Positions 1 through 5,737 of a DNA stretch of 6,005 nt are shown here, piece by piece. Under the pieces are notes generated by a model. That model was not told where the DNA came from. It worked only from the letters and a program-made list of their open reading frames with translations, and ran no database searches. Each line of letters starts with the position of its first letter. Position 1 is the stretch's first letter. The position numbers and the translations under genes are program-made. The DNA is from Oscillospiraceae bacterium (GTDB lineage Bacteria; Bacillota; Clostridia; Oscillospirales; Ruminococcaceae): the NCBI GenBank assembly GCA_017848155.1, contig JAGAKC010000291.1, forward strand, positions 1 to 6,005, given 5' to 3'.

Positions 1-814
1 TCCCGAGGGCGTAACCTATCAGGCGTCCGACCAGGAATTCTTCGGTCATATCGGATGGTTTATGATGGCCGGCGGCTCGATCCAGAAGACATCACAGGGT
101 GCGCCTTACTTCAGCAGAGGCGGCGACGACGGTTCCGGCTTTAACATGGTAAACTTTGCTGACACAATAAAGGCCAGCAAGATCGTATATTCCACCGATC
201 TGGAAAAGTGCTCTTATCTTGAGTATGAATCGGATGGAGACGACGAAAAGTGGGTAGAGTGTACAGTACACGGCGGTATCTACAAGGAAAGCAAAACAAT
301 TGAGTATATAGAGGCGCTGGAAAACGATGATCCTTCCGCAATATGCCCCTGCATAGGCAGACTGGTAAAGTCTGATATGGACGCATACTTCGGCGGCTCG
401 GGCGCTTCTGCTATGGCAAATATTAAGAAGTACTATAATAACTACCATGGCGAGTATCTGAATGCTTCCAGTGGTTATTCCGAACAGAGCTTCTACCCCA
501 ATGTAAACATCTATATCGTATCTGTTCTTGAGAATGCTGACATCCAGTTCGGTGTAAAGAAGCATGACGGCGGATGCGTAATGAACAACGTATTCTTCGG
601 ATATGTTTACGCTCCGTACATGACCTTTATCTCCATCGGCGGCGGTGGCGGTCTTAAGAACGTCGGCGGTCTGGTAGTATCGGATATCTCCCTTAACGGT
701 GCATATAAGTACCTGTTCGTACAGCCTGACTTCCGTATCGACTATATCTTTAAAGAGCATTTTGAGGCACTTTCACCCGCAGGCGGCAGAGTATGGCGTT
801 ATGACGGCGTATAA
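1..814 (+). CDS. Large pilus-associated secreted protein, PilX-like C-terminal region (5' end missing)
   Basis: The reading frame (codons starting at base 2) is open from the left edge to the TAA at 812-814, so this is the C-terminal 270 residues of a longer protein. The first ATG seen (62) is internal: it has no Shine-Dalgarno sequence and coding continues upstream. The visible part is rich in Gly, Tyr, Ser, Asn and Asp, has five cysteines including a CPC motif, and shows no membrane helix, as expected of an extracellular beta-rich domain. Near the end, FFGYVYAPYMTF (about 593-628), a five-glycine run (638-652) and a GGLVVSDISLNG segment resemble the C-terminal repeat-like region of PilX-type pilus assembly proteins, where a 'YAP...G...SVTLNG' pattern is typical. 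It lies 21 bases upstream of a prepilin gene, so it is probably cotranscribed with the prepilins and acts as a minor pilin, tip component or adhesin. The role is inference; whether it starts with a prepilin or PilX N-terminal signal cannot be seen. Confidence 0.8.
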   Translation, partial: PEGVTYQASDQEFFGHIGWFMMAGGSIQKTSQGAPYFSRGGDDGSGFNMVNFADTIKASKIVYSTDLEKCSYLEYESDGDDEKWVECTVHGGIYKESKTIEYIEALENDDPSAICPCIGRLVKSDMDAYFGGSGASAMANIKKYYNNYHGEYLNASSGYSEQSFYPNVNIYIVSVLENADIQFGVKKHDGGCVMNNVFFGYVYAPYMTFISIGGGGGLKNVGGLVVSDISLNGAYKYLFVQPDFRIDYIFKEHFEALSPAGGRVWRYDGV

Positions 815-821
815 AAGCGAG

Positions 822-827
822 AGGAGG
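822..827 (+). promoter_or_regulatory. Ribosome binding site fixing a GTG start
   Basis: AGGAGG ends 8 bases before GTG at 836. No ATG lies near this position, and the protein starting at this GTG has a short basic leader directly before the GFTLVE processing site. The site therefore supports GTG as the true start of the first prepilin. Confidence 0.8.
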
Positions 828-835
828 ACTTTATT

Positions 836-1819
836 GTGAAAAGAAGAATATCAGCAAATAAAGGTTTTACTCTCGTTGAGGTAATGGTTGCCTTTATGAT
901 CTTCGGAATCATGGCGGCAATGGTTGCGGTGCTTCTAAATACTACACTCGCTGTAAAGCGTGAGAATCTCGATATTGAAGAAAATATCGACAGACAGGCA
1001 AAGGCTTATTATCTCTCTGAAAGGGATAAGGAATTCAAAAGCGATGATGGCACGATAGCGTTTGATTTTTCCGGTGGTACTATTGATTTCGATTTTCAGG
1101 TCGGATATGAGGGAGATGAAGAAGATCTTCTGAAATACGAGTACATCATCGGCGATGTAGATTATGACAGCCATCTTACCGGCGGTGGCGGAAGCAGTGG
1201 TATTTCAGGCTCCGTTGCGGATCGTCTTGATTCCCGTATCCTCGTAACAAAGGGTATAGATTCTATCTCCCTTAAGGCACAGGACATGGGAACAAAGGAC
1301 GGCGGATATATGTATAAGTTCGCAATGCTTATCAACTCCGGAAGCCTTGATCCCGACTACGAGTATTTTGCACAGATAAAAATGATCTTCCCTGATGAAA
1401 TAATCGGATACGGTTACTATGCGGGTGGAGTTCCGACTACCAATACTTACGGTATTGATTTCCGCATGAAGGAGCTTACAAACAACACGATCAGATTTGG
1501 AAGTGCTATGCCCAGCGGTGCACCGAAGTCGACCGACAAGTCCATGTTCACCGAAGCAAGCTACAAGAATTTCTATGTGATCCTCTCATCGCCTATAAAT
1601 GTTGAGGACCTGAATGAAATATTCGGCTACAGCGACAGTGAAAAGACATCCACAAAGGCAGGAGATTCTTTCCTGTTTACACCTTATATTGAGTATGTAT
1701 ATGACTCCGGCGGTAGTATAAAGGACACCATCGAGCATGTAAATGTTCTTGGTGGATATCCCAAGGCTCCTGCTGTAGATGATTCAACTGCTGAAGCAGA
1801 AGAAACATCGGAAAGCTAA
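836..1819 (+). CDS. Type IV prepilin-like protein (minor pilin / pseudopilin)
   Basis: The 327-residue product begins MKRRISANKG followed by FTLVEVMVAF. This is a classic prepilin: a 10-residue basic leader ending in Gly10, Phe11 as the mature +1 residue to be N-methylated, Glu15 at +5, then a hydrophobic helix to about residue 40. The prepilin peptidase encoded in this window should cleave between Gly10 and Phe11. The mature part has an amphipathic helix continuation (about 41-66), a globular region rich in Asp, Tyr and Gly, a GGGGSSG linker at 116-122 and no cysteine. It ends in a hydrophilic acidic tail, residues 311-327 (DDSTAEAEETSES at the end). At 327 residues it is much longer than a typical major pilin (about 130-180), which favours a minor or tip pilin. 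GTG start with a good ribosome binding site. It sits between the PilX-like gene (21-base gap) and a second prepilin (10-base gap), forming an operon. The family call is firm; the exact subunit role is inference. Confidence 0.92.
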   Translation: MKRRISANKGFTLVEVMVAFMIFGIMAAMVAVLLNTTLAVKRENLDIEENIDRQAKAYYLSERDKEFKSDDGTIAFDFSGGTIDFDFQVGYEGDEEDLLKYEYIIGDVDYDSHLTGGGGSSGISGSVADRLDSRILVTKGIDSISLKAQDMGTKDGGYMYKFAMLINSGSLDPDYEYFAQIKMIFPDEIIGYGYYAGGVPTTNTYGIDFRMKELTNNTIRFGSAMPSGAPKSTDKSMFTEASYKNFYVILSSPINVEDLNEIFGYSDSEKTSTKAGDSFLFTPYIEYVYDSGGSIKDTIEHVNVLGGYPKAPAVDDSTAEAEETSES

Positions 1820-1823
1820 GGGG
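1818..1823 (+). promoter_or_regulatory. Ribosome binding site overlapping the upstream stop codon
   Basis: AAGGGG overlaps the TAA stop (1817-1819) of the first prepilin and ends 6 bases before ATG at 1830. This favours 1830 over the in-frame ATG at 1779, which lies inside the upstream gene and would put 17 extra residues before the leader. The overlap suggests translational coupling of the two prepilins. Confidence 0.7.
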
Positions 1824-1829
1824 TGGAAA

Positions 1830-2681
1830 ATGAAAAAAATTATATCATCCCTCAGAAGATCAGCAAACCGCGGCTTTACGCTGGTAGAGATGGTCGTTTC
1901 GGTCGCTCTGCTGGCGATACTGCTGGGCGGTATGATGCTGGTCATCGCACCCATCGTAAATTCGTTCAACGATACGAAAACTGACCTTACCGCAGAGAAC
2001 GTGTCGACCTGCGTCAATGAGTATATATCCAGGTCGGTGCGTTATGCAAGCAAGGCGGTAGTTTTCACTGATACGAATTACGACGAGATAACAGCCAATG
2101 ACACCTACAAGAATCTCATCAAAACTCTTAATGAGGATGCCAAAAAAGGCGGCGTAAATGCGAATTACGAGCTGAAATGCATTAGCCTTAAGCATCAGGC
2201 TGATGGCAAGTGGTATCTTTATGAGGAGATAGTTGATAAGAATAACGGCGGTGCAATAACATCCTCAAGACCGATATTCAGTAATGTACTTTATGACGGT
2301 CTTTACATCACGGCTGACATTGAAAAACCTCTCAAGCTCGTTGAAGAAGTACCCGAGGGTACAGGTGATGCGGGTACTGCTGAAGCTACAACAGAAGATA
2401 CAGCTGAAGCTGATGATCCTGATGAGGACGAGAGAATGAATGATACTCTTGCGATGACGATCAGGACCTATTCCGATGAGGGCAGAAAGAATCTGGTCTT
2501 TGCGGGAACAGGCTATATCGAGCTTCGTCAGATCGATTTCATGCTCAGCCATGGCGGCTCAAAGAAGGATTACTTCCTTGAGTGGTACGATGTAACACCC
2601 ACCGAAACAGGTGTGACCGATGGAAGCGACGACATCTACATCTACTATGTAGTTCGTAGACGTGGTACACCGATCGTATAA
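1830..2681 (+). CDS. Type IV prepilin-like protein (second minor pilin / pseudopilin)
   Basis: From ATG 1830 the product is 283 residues. It begins MKKIISSLRRSANRG, then FTLVEMVVSVALLAILLGG. Gly15/Phe16 is the predicted prepilin peptidase cleavage site, Glu20 is the +5 glutamate and residues 16-42 form the hydrophobic assembly helix. The leader end SANRG resembles SANKG of the preceding prepilin. The globular part has two cysteines (61 and 117), a possible disulfide pair. An acidic low-complexity segment at about 172-205, rich in Glu, Asp, Thr and Ala, interrupts the domain. After it come a Tyr- and Asp-rich stretch and a basic ending, VVRRRGTPIV. Like its neighbour it is longer than a major pilin and is best read as a PulG/PulJ-like minor pilin that helps initiate or cap the fibre. 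It is the last gene of its operon, followed by a strong hairpin. Family call firm, specific role inferred. Confidence 0.92.
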   Translation: MKKIISSLRRSANRGFTLVEMVVSVALLAILLGGMMLVIAPIVNSFNDTKTDLTAENVSTCVNEYISRSVRYASKAVVFTDTNYDEITANDTYKNLIKTLNEDAKKGGVNANYELKCISLKHQADGKWYLYEEIVDKNNGGAITSSRPIFSNVLYDGLYITADIEKPLKLVEEVPEGTGDAGTAEATTEDTAEADDPDEDERMNDTLAMTIRTYSDEGRKNLVFAGTGYIELRQIDFMLSHGGSKKDYFLEWYDVTPTETGVTDGSDDIYIYYVVRRRGTPIV

Positions 2682-2690
2682 CAGATAAAA

Positions 2691-2727
2691 TTAAGCACGC
2701 CGTGCTTTGAGGGCGCGGCGTGCTTAA
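2691..2727. terminator. Probable bidirectional intrinsic terminator between convergent genes
   Basis: TTAAGCACGCCG (2691-2702) and CGGCGTGCTTAA (2716-2727) are perfect 12-base inverted arms around a short centre in which further G-C and G-U pairs can form. The hairpin starts 9 bases after the prepilin stop and lies 16 bases beyond the stop of the convergent peptidase gene. On the - strand it is followed by a U-rich tail (TTTTATCTG). On the + strand the immediate tail is AAAAATATCATCC, with a T6 run only about 10 bases downstream (2739-2744), so termination may be stronger for the peptidase transcript. Confidence 0.8.
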
Positions 2728-2743
2728 AAATATCATCCTTTTT

Positions 2744-3817
2744 TCAGATAACGTTAATGTTCAGAAGGCCCATATACCAGTTGACGATCACATCGCCGAC
2801 AAGCCATGCGGCTGCGACACCGGTTGCAAGGAACGGACCGAATACCATTCTACGTGAATACTTTACTTTTTCCACAAGGTCCTCTTTTATGAAGATCCTG
2901 AACGCACCCTCACGCTCGGTTGTGATATTCTCACGGATAGCCTTACTGAGATCGGACTTTTCGGGAATGCCCTTCCAGGCTGCCTCGTCAAGGAACTCCC
3001 ACTCTATATCAGGCTGACCGTCACTGATTCCGCCGACGATGATATCCTCGTGACCGTTAAGTACATAACCGATGTCACGATCAAGCTGGTTCTGATACCA
3101 GTCCTTAACTATCTGTTCGATCTGAGTGCTTATCTCCTTTTCGGCCTTGCGCTCACGGAACTTCTTTACTGAGCCGTAGACAGCTCCAAGCACGATACCG
3201 ATGAACAGACCGGGAAGAACACGGAAGCCAAGCAGAAGCGATGCGCCAAGCATCATCTGCAGATCGCCGCCGCCCATTCCTCCTACCAGAACAAGAAGAA
3301 CGAAAAGAACTCCGACGATACCAAGAGATATCAGTCGCTCGTGCCACTCGGCACCAAACGCATCTGCATACGGAATGAAGAAGGATGCGATACCGATAAC
3401 TCCGATGGTGATGCTGCACCAGTACGGGATCTCAAAATGATCGATGTCAATGCAGCTGAGTACGATGAGGATCGGGAACAGTACGATAGCTACACCGAAC
3501 TCCCAGAAGAAACCGTTCATACCGAAGCGAAGATATGCAAGCAGGTATACCGCAGCAGTCACAGCTTCAACTATCATGTAGCGGGGCGAGATCTTAGCCT
3601 TGCAGAAACGGCACTTGCCACGGAGAATGAGCCAGCTGAAAATGGGGAACATATCGTACCATTTCAGGCGGTTTCCACAGCTGAAGCAGTGGGAAGGCTC
3701 GGTGATAAGGGATTGCTTTAACGGAGTGCGGAGTATGACCACATTCAGAAAGCTACCGATGACCGAACCGAAAATAAATACGAAAACACAGATAACTATG
3801 TTGACGATGTCAGTCAT
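2744..3817 (-). CDS. pilD: Prepilin peptidase / N-methyltransferase (type 4 prepilin-like proteins leader peptidase)
   Basis: This integral membrane aspartic protease removes the prepilin leader and N-methylates the new N-terminus. The 357-residue product has the family's order of parts. A first membrane helix (about 4-29) contains GSxxGSFLNVVILR. A cytoplasmic loop carries two CxxC pairs, C44/C47 and C69/C72, of the zinc-type site seen in bifunctional members. Further helices run to about residue 215. The catalytic aspartates are D124 in CIDIDHFEIP and D185 in the GxGD motif (GGGD, 182-185). The last helix starts at FGPFLATG (326-333), a strongly conserved family segment. Residues about 218-323 form a charged soluble insertion between the last two helices, where well-known homologues have only about 10 residues. 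ATG at 3817 is chosen because AAGGAGGT lies 7 bases upstream; in-frame codons back to 4024 cross the divergent promoter and encode nothing family-like. The gene is convergent with the prepilins and divergent from pilB. Confidence 0.95.
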   Translation of the reverse strand: MTDIVNIVICVFVFIFGSVIGSFLNVVILRTPLKQSLITEPSHCFSCGNRLKWYDMFPIFSWLILRGKCRFCKAKISPRYMIVEAVTAAVYLLAYLRFGMNGFFWEFGVAIVLFPILIVLSCIDIDHFEIPYWCSITIGVIGIASFFIPYADAFGAEWHERLISLGIVGVLFVLLVLVGGMGGGDLQMMLGASLLLGFRVLPGLFIGIVLGAVYGSVKKFRERKAEKEISTQIEQIVKDWYQNQLDRDIGYVLNGHEDIIVGGISDGQPDIEWEFLDEAAWKGIPEKSDLSKAIRENITTEREGAFRIFIKEDLVEKVKYSRRMVFGPFLATGVAAAWLVGDVIVNWYMGLLNINVI

Positions 3818-3824
3818 TATAATG

Positions 3825-3832
3825 ACCTCCTT
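3825..3832 (-). promoter_or_regulatory. Ribosome binding site of the prepilin peptidase gene
   Basis: On the - strand this reads AAGGAGGT, a near-perfect match to the anti-16S sequence, 7 bases before ATG at 3817. It fixes the start of the peptidase and rules out the 69-codon in-frame extension upstream. Confidence 0.88.
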
Positions 3833-3848
3833 CTGTTGATATAGTACT

Positions 3849-3877
3849 ATTCTATCACATATATACATATTTTGCAA
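3849..3877 (-). promoter_or_regulatory. Sigma-A-type promoter for the prepilin peptidase gene
   Basis: Read on the - strand, TTGCAA (3872-3877) is the -35 box. After exactly 17 bases comes TAGAAT (3854-3849), preceded by TGA, giving an extended -10 (TGnTAGAAT). Transcription would begin near 3842, leaving a leader of about 25 bases that holds the ribosome binding site. Found by reading only; no start site has been measured. Confidence 0.65.
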
Positions 3878-3890
3878 GAGAAAATATAAT
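3862..3890 (+). promoter_or_regulatory. Sigma-A-type promoter for pilB (pilBT operon)
   Basis: A perfect -10 TATAAT (3885-3890) lies 17 bases after TATACA (3862-3867), a 4-of-6 match to the -35 consensus. The predicted start near 3897 gives a leader of about 66 bases. The element is interleaved with the oppositely directed peptidase promoter: each -35 box lies inside the spacer of the other promoter. The weak -35 may indicate a need for an activator (inference). Confidence 0.55.
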
Positions 3891-3899
3891 GCTTGGAAC

Positions 3900-3937
3900 T
3901 TATCATCGCAGGGCGGCTGCCCACGGTGATCAGATAA
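3900..3937 (+). promoter_or_regulatory. Structured 5' leader of pilB
   Basis: A composite stem can form. TTATC (3900-3904) pairs with GATAA (3933-3937); ATCGC (3905-3909) pairs with GGTGAT-side bases 3926-3930, including one G-U pair; GGGC (3911-3914) pairs with GCCC (3919-3922) around a GGCT loop. A two-base bulge (CA, 3931-3932) and a small internal loop interrupt it. It begins close to the predicted transcript start. I do not recognise it as a known riboswitch class; it could stabilise the mRNA 5' end or bind a regulator. Confidence 0.35.
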
Positions 3938-3962
3938 ATACCCCGAAAGGAAGTATCGGCAA

Positions 3963-5660
3963 ATGGCTGCACCAATGAAAAACCTACCGATAGGTAAAAT
4001 TCTCGTTGAGAATGGATTCATCACCGAGAAACAACTTGAAGAAGCTCTGGAGGCTCAGAAATCATCCGGCGGTAAGATGCTGGGCGATATGATGCTGGAG
4101 ATGGGCTTCGTGTCCGAAACTCAGCTCGCACAGGCTCTTTCAATAAGATTGAAGGTGCCTTTCGTTGACCTGTCCACAGCACAGATCAATCGTGAGGCGG
4201 TTATGAAGATCTCCGAGGATACCGCCAAGAAAAAGACAGTTCTTGCGTTCCAGATCAATAACAACCGTCTGATGGTCGCAACAAACGATCCTATCAACTT
4301 CTATATATTTGAGGAGCTGAAGGTGCAGACCGGTATGGAGATCGTTCCGCAGATCTCCACAAAAACAGCCATCGAAGAAGCGATAGGCAAGTATTACTCA
4401 CAGCAGAACGTTGACAGCGCCGTTAACGAGCTGAACAGCGAGCAGCAGGATGTTATGAATGCTGCCGAGATAGAGTCTGGTGAGCGTATCGATAATGCGC
4501 CTATCGTAAAGCTTGTAAATATGATGGCAGAAACTGCGTTCCGTCTGAAGGCAACGGATATTCATATCGAGGCGTTCAAGACCAGAACAAGGATCCGTTT
4601 CAGAATGGACGGTGAACTGATCGAGCAGGATATGAAGGTGCCGATCGCATTCCATAACTCCATAATCACACGTATCAAGATCCTTGGCGGTATGAACATC
4701 GCCGAGAAGAGGATACCGCTGGACGGCCGTTACAGTATGATAATCGACGGCATTCAGCAGGACTTCCGTGTATCCACTATCCCTTGCGTATGGGGTGAGA
4801 AATGCGTTATCCGTCTGCTCTCCTCCGCAGATGAAAAGACAAGAAGGATCACCGACCTCGGTATGACCGATTACAACTACGAGATGTATAAGCAGATCAT
4901 TCGCTGTCCCAACGGCGTTATGCTGGTTACAGGTCCTACGTGTTCAGGTAAGTCTACAACTCTTTATGCAACTCTCGGTGAGCTTTCCCAGCCGAATGTA
5001 AACATCGTAACGGTCGAGGACCCTGTCGAGAAACGTATCGACGGTGTTAACCAGTGTCAGATCAACGATAAGGCAGGTATGACCTTTGCTGCGGCTCTGC
5101 GTTCTATCCTGCGTCAGGACCCTGATATCATAATGGTCGGTGAGATCCGTGACGGTGAGACCGCCGATATCGCTATCCGTGCAGCTATCACGGGACACTT
5201 CGTGCTTTCTACACTGCATACGAACGACGCAGCTTCCACTATCATCCGTCTGGTAGATATGGGCGTTGCACCGTACATGGTTGCTTCCTCTGTCGTAGGA
5301 ATCATCGCACAGCGACTTGTTAAGCTGCTGTGCACCGAGTGCAAGGAAAAGTATACTCTTACAGATGAGGCTGACCTCCGTCTTGTAAGCAAGACCCAGC
5401 CTGTCGATATCTATCGTCCTAAAAAGGGCGGCTGCAAGGCTTGCCGTAACTCCGGCTACTCCGGCCGTACAGCTATCCATGAGATCATCGTTACATCAAA
5501 CGATATCAAGGAGCTTATCTCCGCAGGCGCAACTGCTGAGGAGATCGGCGAGCAGGCAAAGAAGAACGGTACAAGACTGCTTCGTGACAACGTTACCGAG
5601 ATGGTGCTTGCAGGAAGGACCACAATGGATGAGCTTGTAAAGGCAACATATACCGTATAA
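3963..5660 (+). CDS. pilB: Type IV pilus extension (assembly) ATPase PilB, GspE/PulE family
   Basis: This cytoplasmic hexameric ATPase powers pilin polymerisation; 565 residues is normal length. Residues about 1-145 are a GspE/MshEN N-terminal domain with two similar motifs (G11...ITEKQLEEAL and G41...VSETQLAQAL), the kind that binds cyclic di-GMP in some homologues. The second N-terminal domain (about 175-290) includes the ATDIHIEAF segment typical of the family. The motor domain has Walker A GPTCSGKST (324-332), Asp box VEDPVE (351-356), Walker B region RQDPDIIMVGEIRD with Glu394, and His box TGHFVLSTLHTND with His412 and His419. A zinc-binding tetracysteine, C457/C460 and C491/C494, is characteristic of PilB/GspE rather than PilT. 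Walker A has Cys327 where Gly is usual. ATG 3963 follows AAGGAA with about 10 bases of spacing; the next in-frame ATG (3975) is too far from it. PilT follows in the same direction, and the divergent gene is the peptidase. Confidence 0.96.
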   Translation: MAAPMKNLPIGKILVENGFITEKQLEEALEAQKSSGGKMLGDMMLEMGFVSETQLAQALSIRLKVPFVDLSTAQINREAVMKISEDTAKKKTVLAFQINNNRLMVATNDPINFYIFEELKVQTGMEIVPQISTKTAIEEAIGKYYSQQNVDSAVNELNSEQQDVMNAAEIESGERIDNAPIVKLVNMMAETAFRLKATDIHIEAFKTRTRIRFRMDGELIEQDMKVPIAFHNSIITRIKILGGMNIAEKRIPLDGRYSMIIDGIQQDFRVSTIPCVWGEKCVIRLLSSADEKTRRITDLGMTDYNYEMYKQIIRCPNGVMLVTGPTCSGKSTTLYATLGELSQPNVNIVTVEDPVEKRIDGVNQCQINDKAGMTFAAALRSILRQDPDIIMVGEIRDGETADIAIRAAITGHFVLSTLHTNDAASTIIRLVDMGVAPYMVASSVVGIIAQRLVKLLCTECKEKYTLTDEADLRLVSKTQPVDIYRPKKGGCKACRNSGYSGRTAIHEIIVTSNDIKELISAGATAEEIGEQAKKNGTRLLRDNVTEMVLAGRTTMDELVKATYTV

Positions 5661-5662
5661 CA

Positions 5663-5681
5663 GCAACCGCACTGCGGCTGC
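5663..5681 (+). other. Small imperfect hairpin between pilB and pilT
   Basis: GCAACCGC (5663-5670) and GCGGCTGC (5674-5681) form a seven-pair stem with one A-C mismatch and a three-base loop, 2 bases after the pilB stop. No U run follows (next bases ATAAAGCG), so it is unlikely to be an efficient terminator. It could be an mRNA stability or processing element that sets the PilB:PilT ratio. The rest of the 77-base gap is AT-rich, without a convincing promoter. Confidence 0.4.
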
Positions 5682-5723
5682 ATAAAGCGTAATAAAACAT
5701 CAAGGGCATACATAATAATTATT

Positions 5724-5730
5724 AAAGGAG
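5724..5730 (+). promoter_or_regulatory. Ribosome binding site fixing the pilT GTG start
   Basis: AAAGGAG ends 7 bases before GTG at 5738. The alternative start, ATG 5759 seven codons later, begins at the family-typical MDIN but has only a weak purine stretch at poor spacing. GTG is therefore preferred. Confidence 0.7.
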
Positions 5731-5737
5731 AGTTAAC

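Noticed and set aside
92..760. 222-codon open frame on the - strand
   Set aside because: It lies opposite the PilX-like gene, has no ribosome binding site or family features, and its product looks like a reverse-frame translation of a Gly/Asp/Tyr-rich gene.
1779..1829. 17-codon N-terminal extension of the second prepilin (ATG 1779)
   Set aside because: It lies within the upstream coding region without a good ribosome binding site. ATG 1830 has AAGGGG at good spacing and gives a normal 15-residue leader.
3341..3721. + strand open frame of 126 codons inside the peptidase gene
   Set aside because: It is antisense to the membrane helices and CxxC region of the peptidase, with no supporting start site or family match.
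3891..3962. Cyclic di-GMP riboswitch in the pilB leader
   Set aside because: Such riboswitches precede pilus genes in some clostridia, but the leader is too short and I do not find the conserved GEMM core sequences.
3818..4024. 69-codon N-terminal extension of the prepilin peptidase
   Set aside because: It would overlap the divergent promoters and the start of pilB, has no family similarity, and a near-perfect ribosome binding site marks ATG 3817 as the start.
4944..5480. 178-codon open frame on the - strand
   Set aside because: It is antisense to the conserved PilB motor domain; the protein has no recognisable motif and no start signal.
5635..5661. Promoter at the end of pilB (TTGTAA then TATAAC) for pilT
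   Set aside because: The spacing is only 15 bases and the boxes are weak; they coincide with conserved coding sequence, so chance is more likely.
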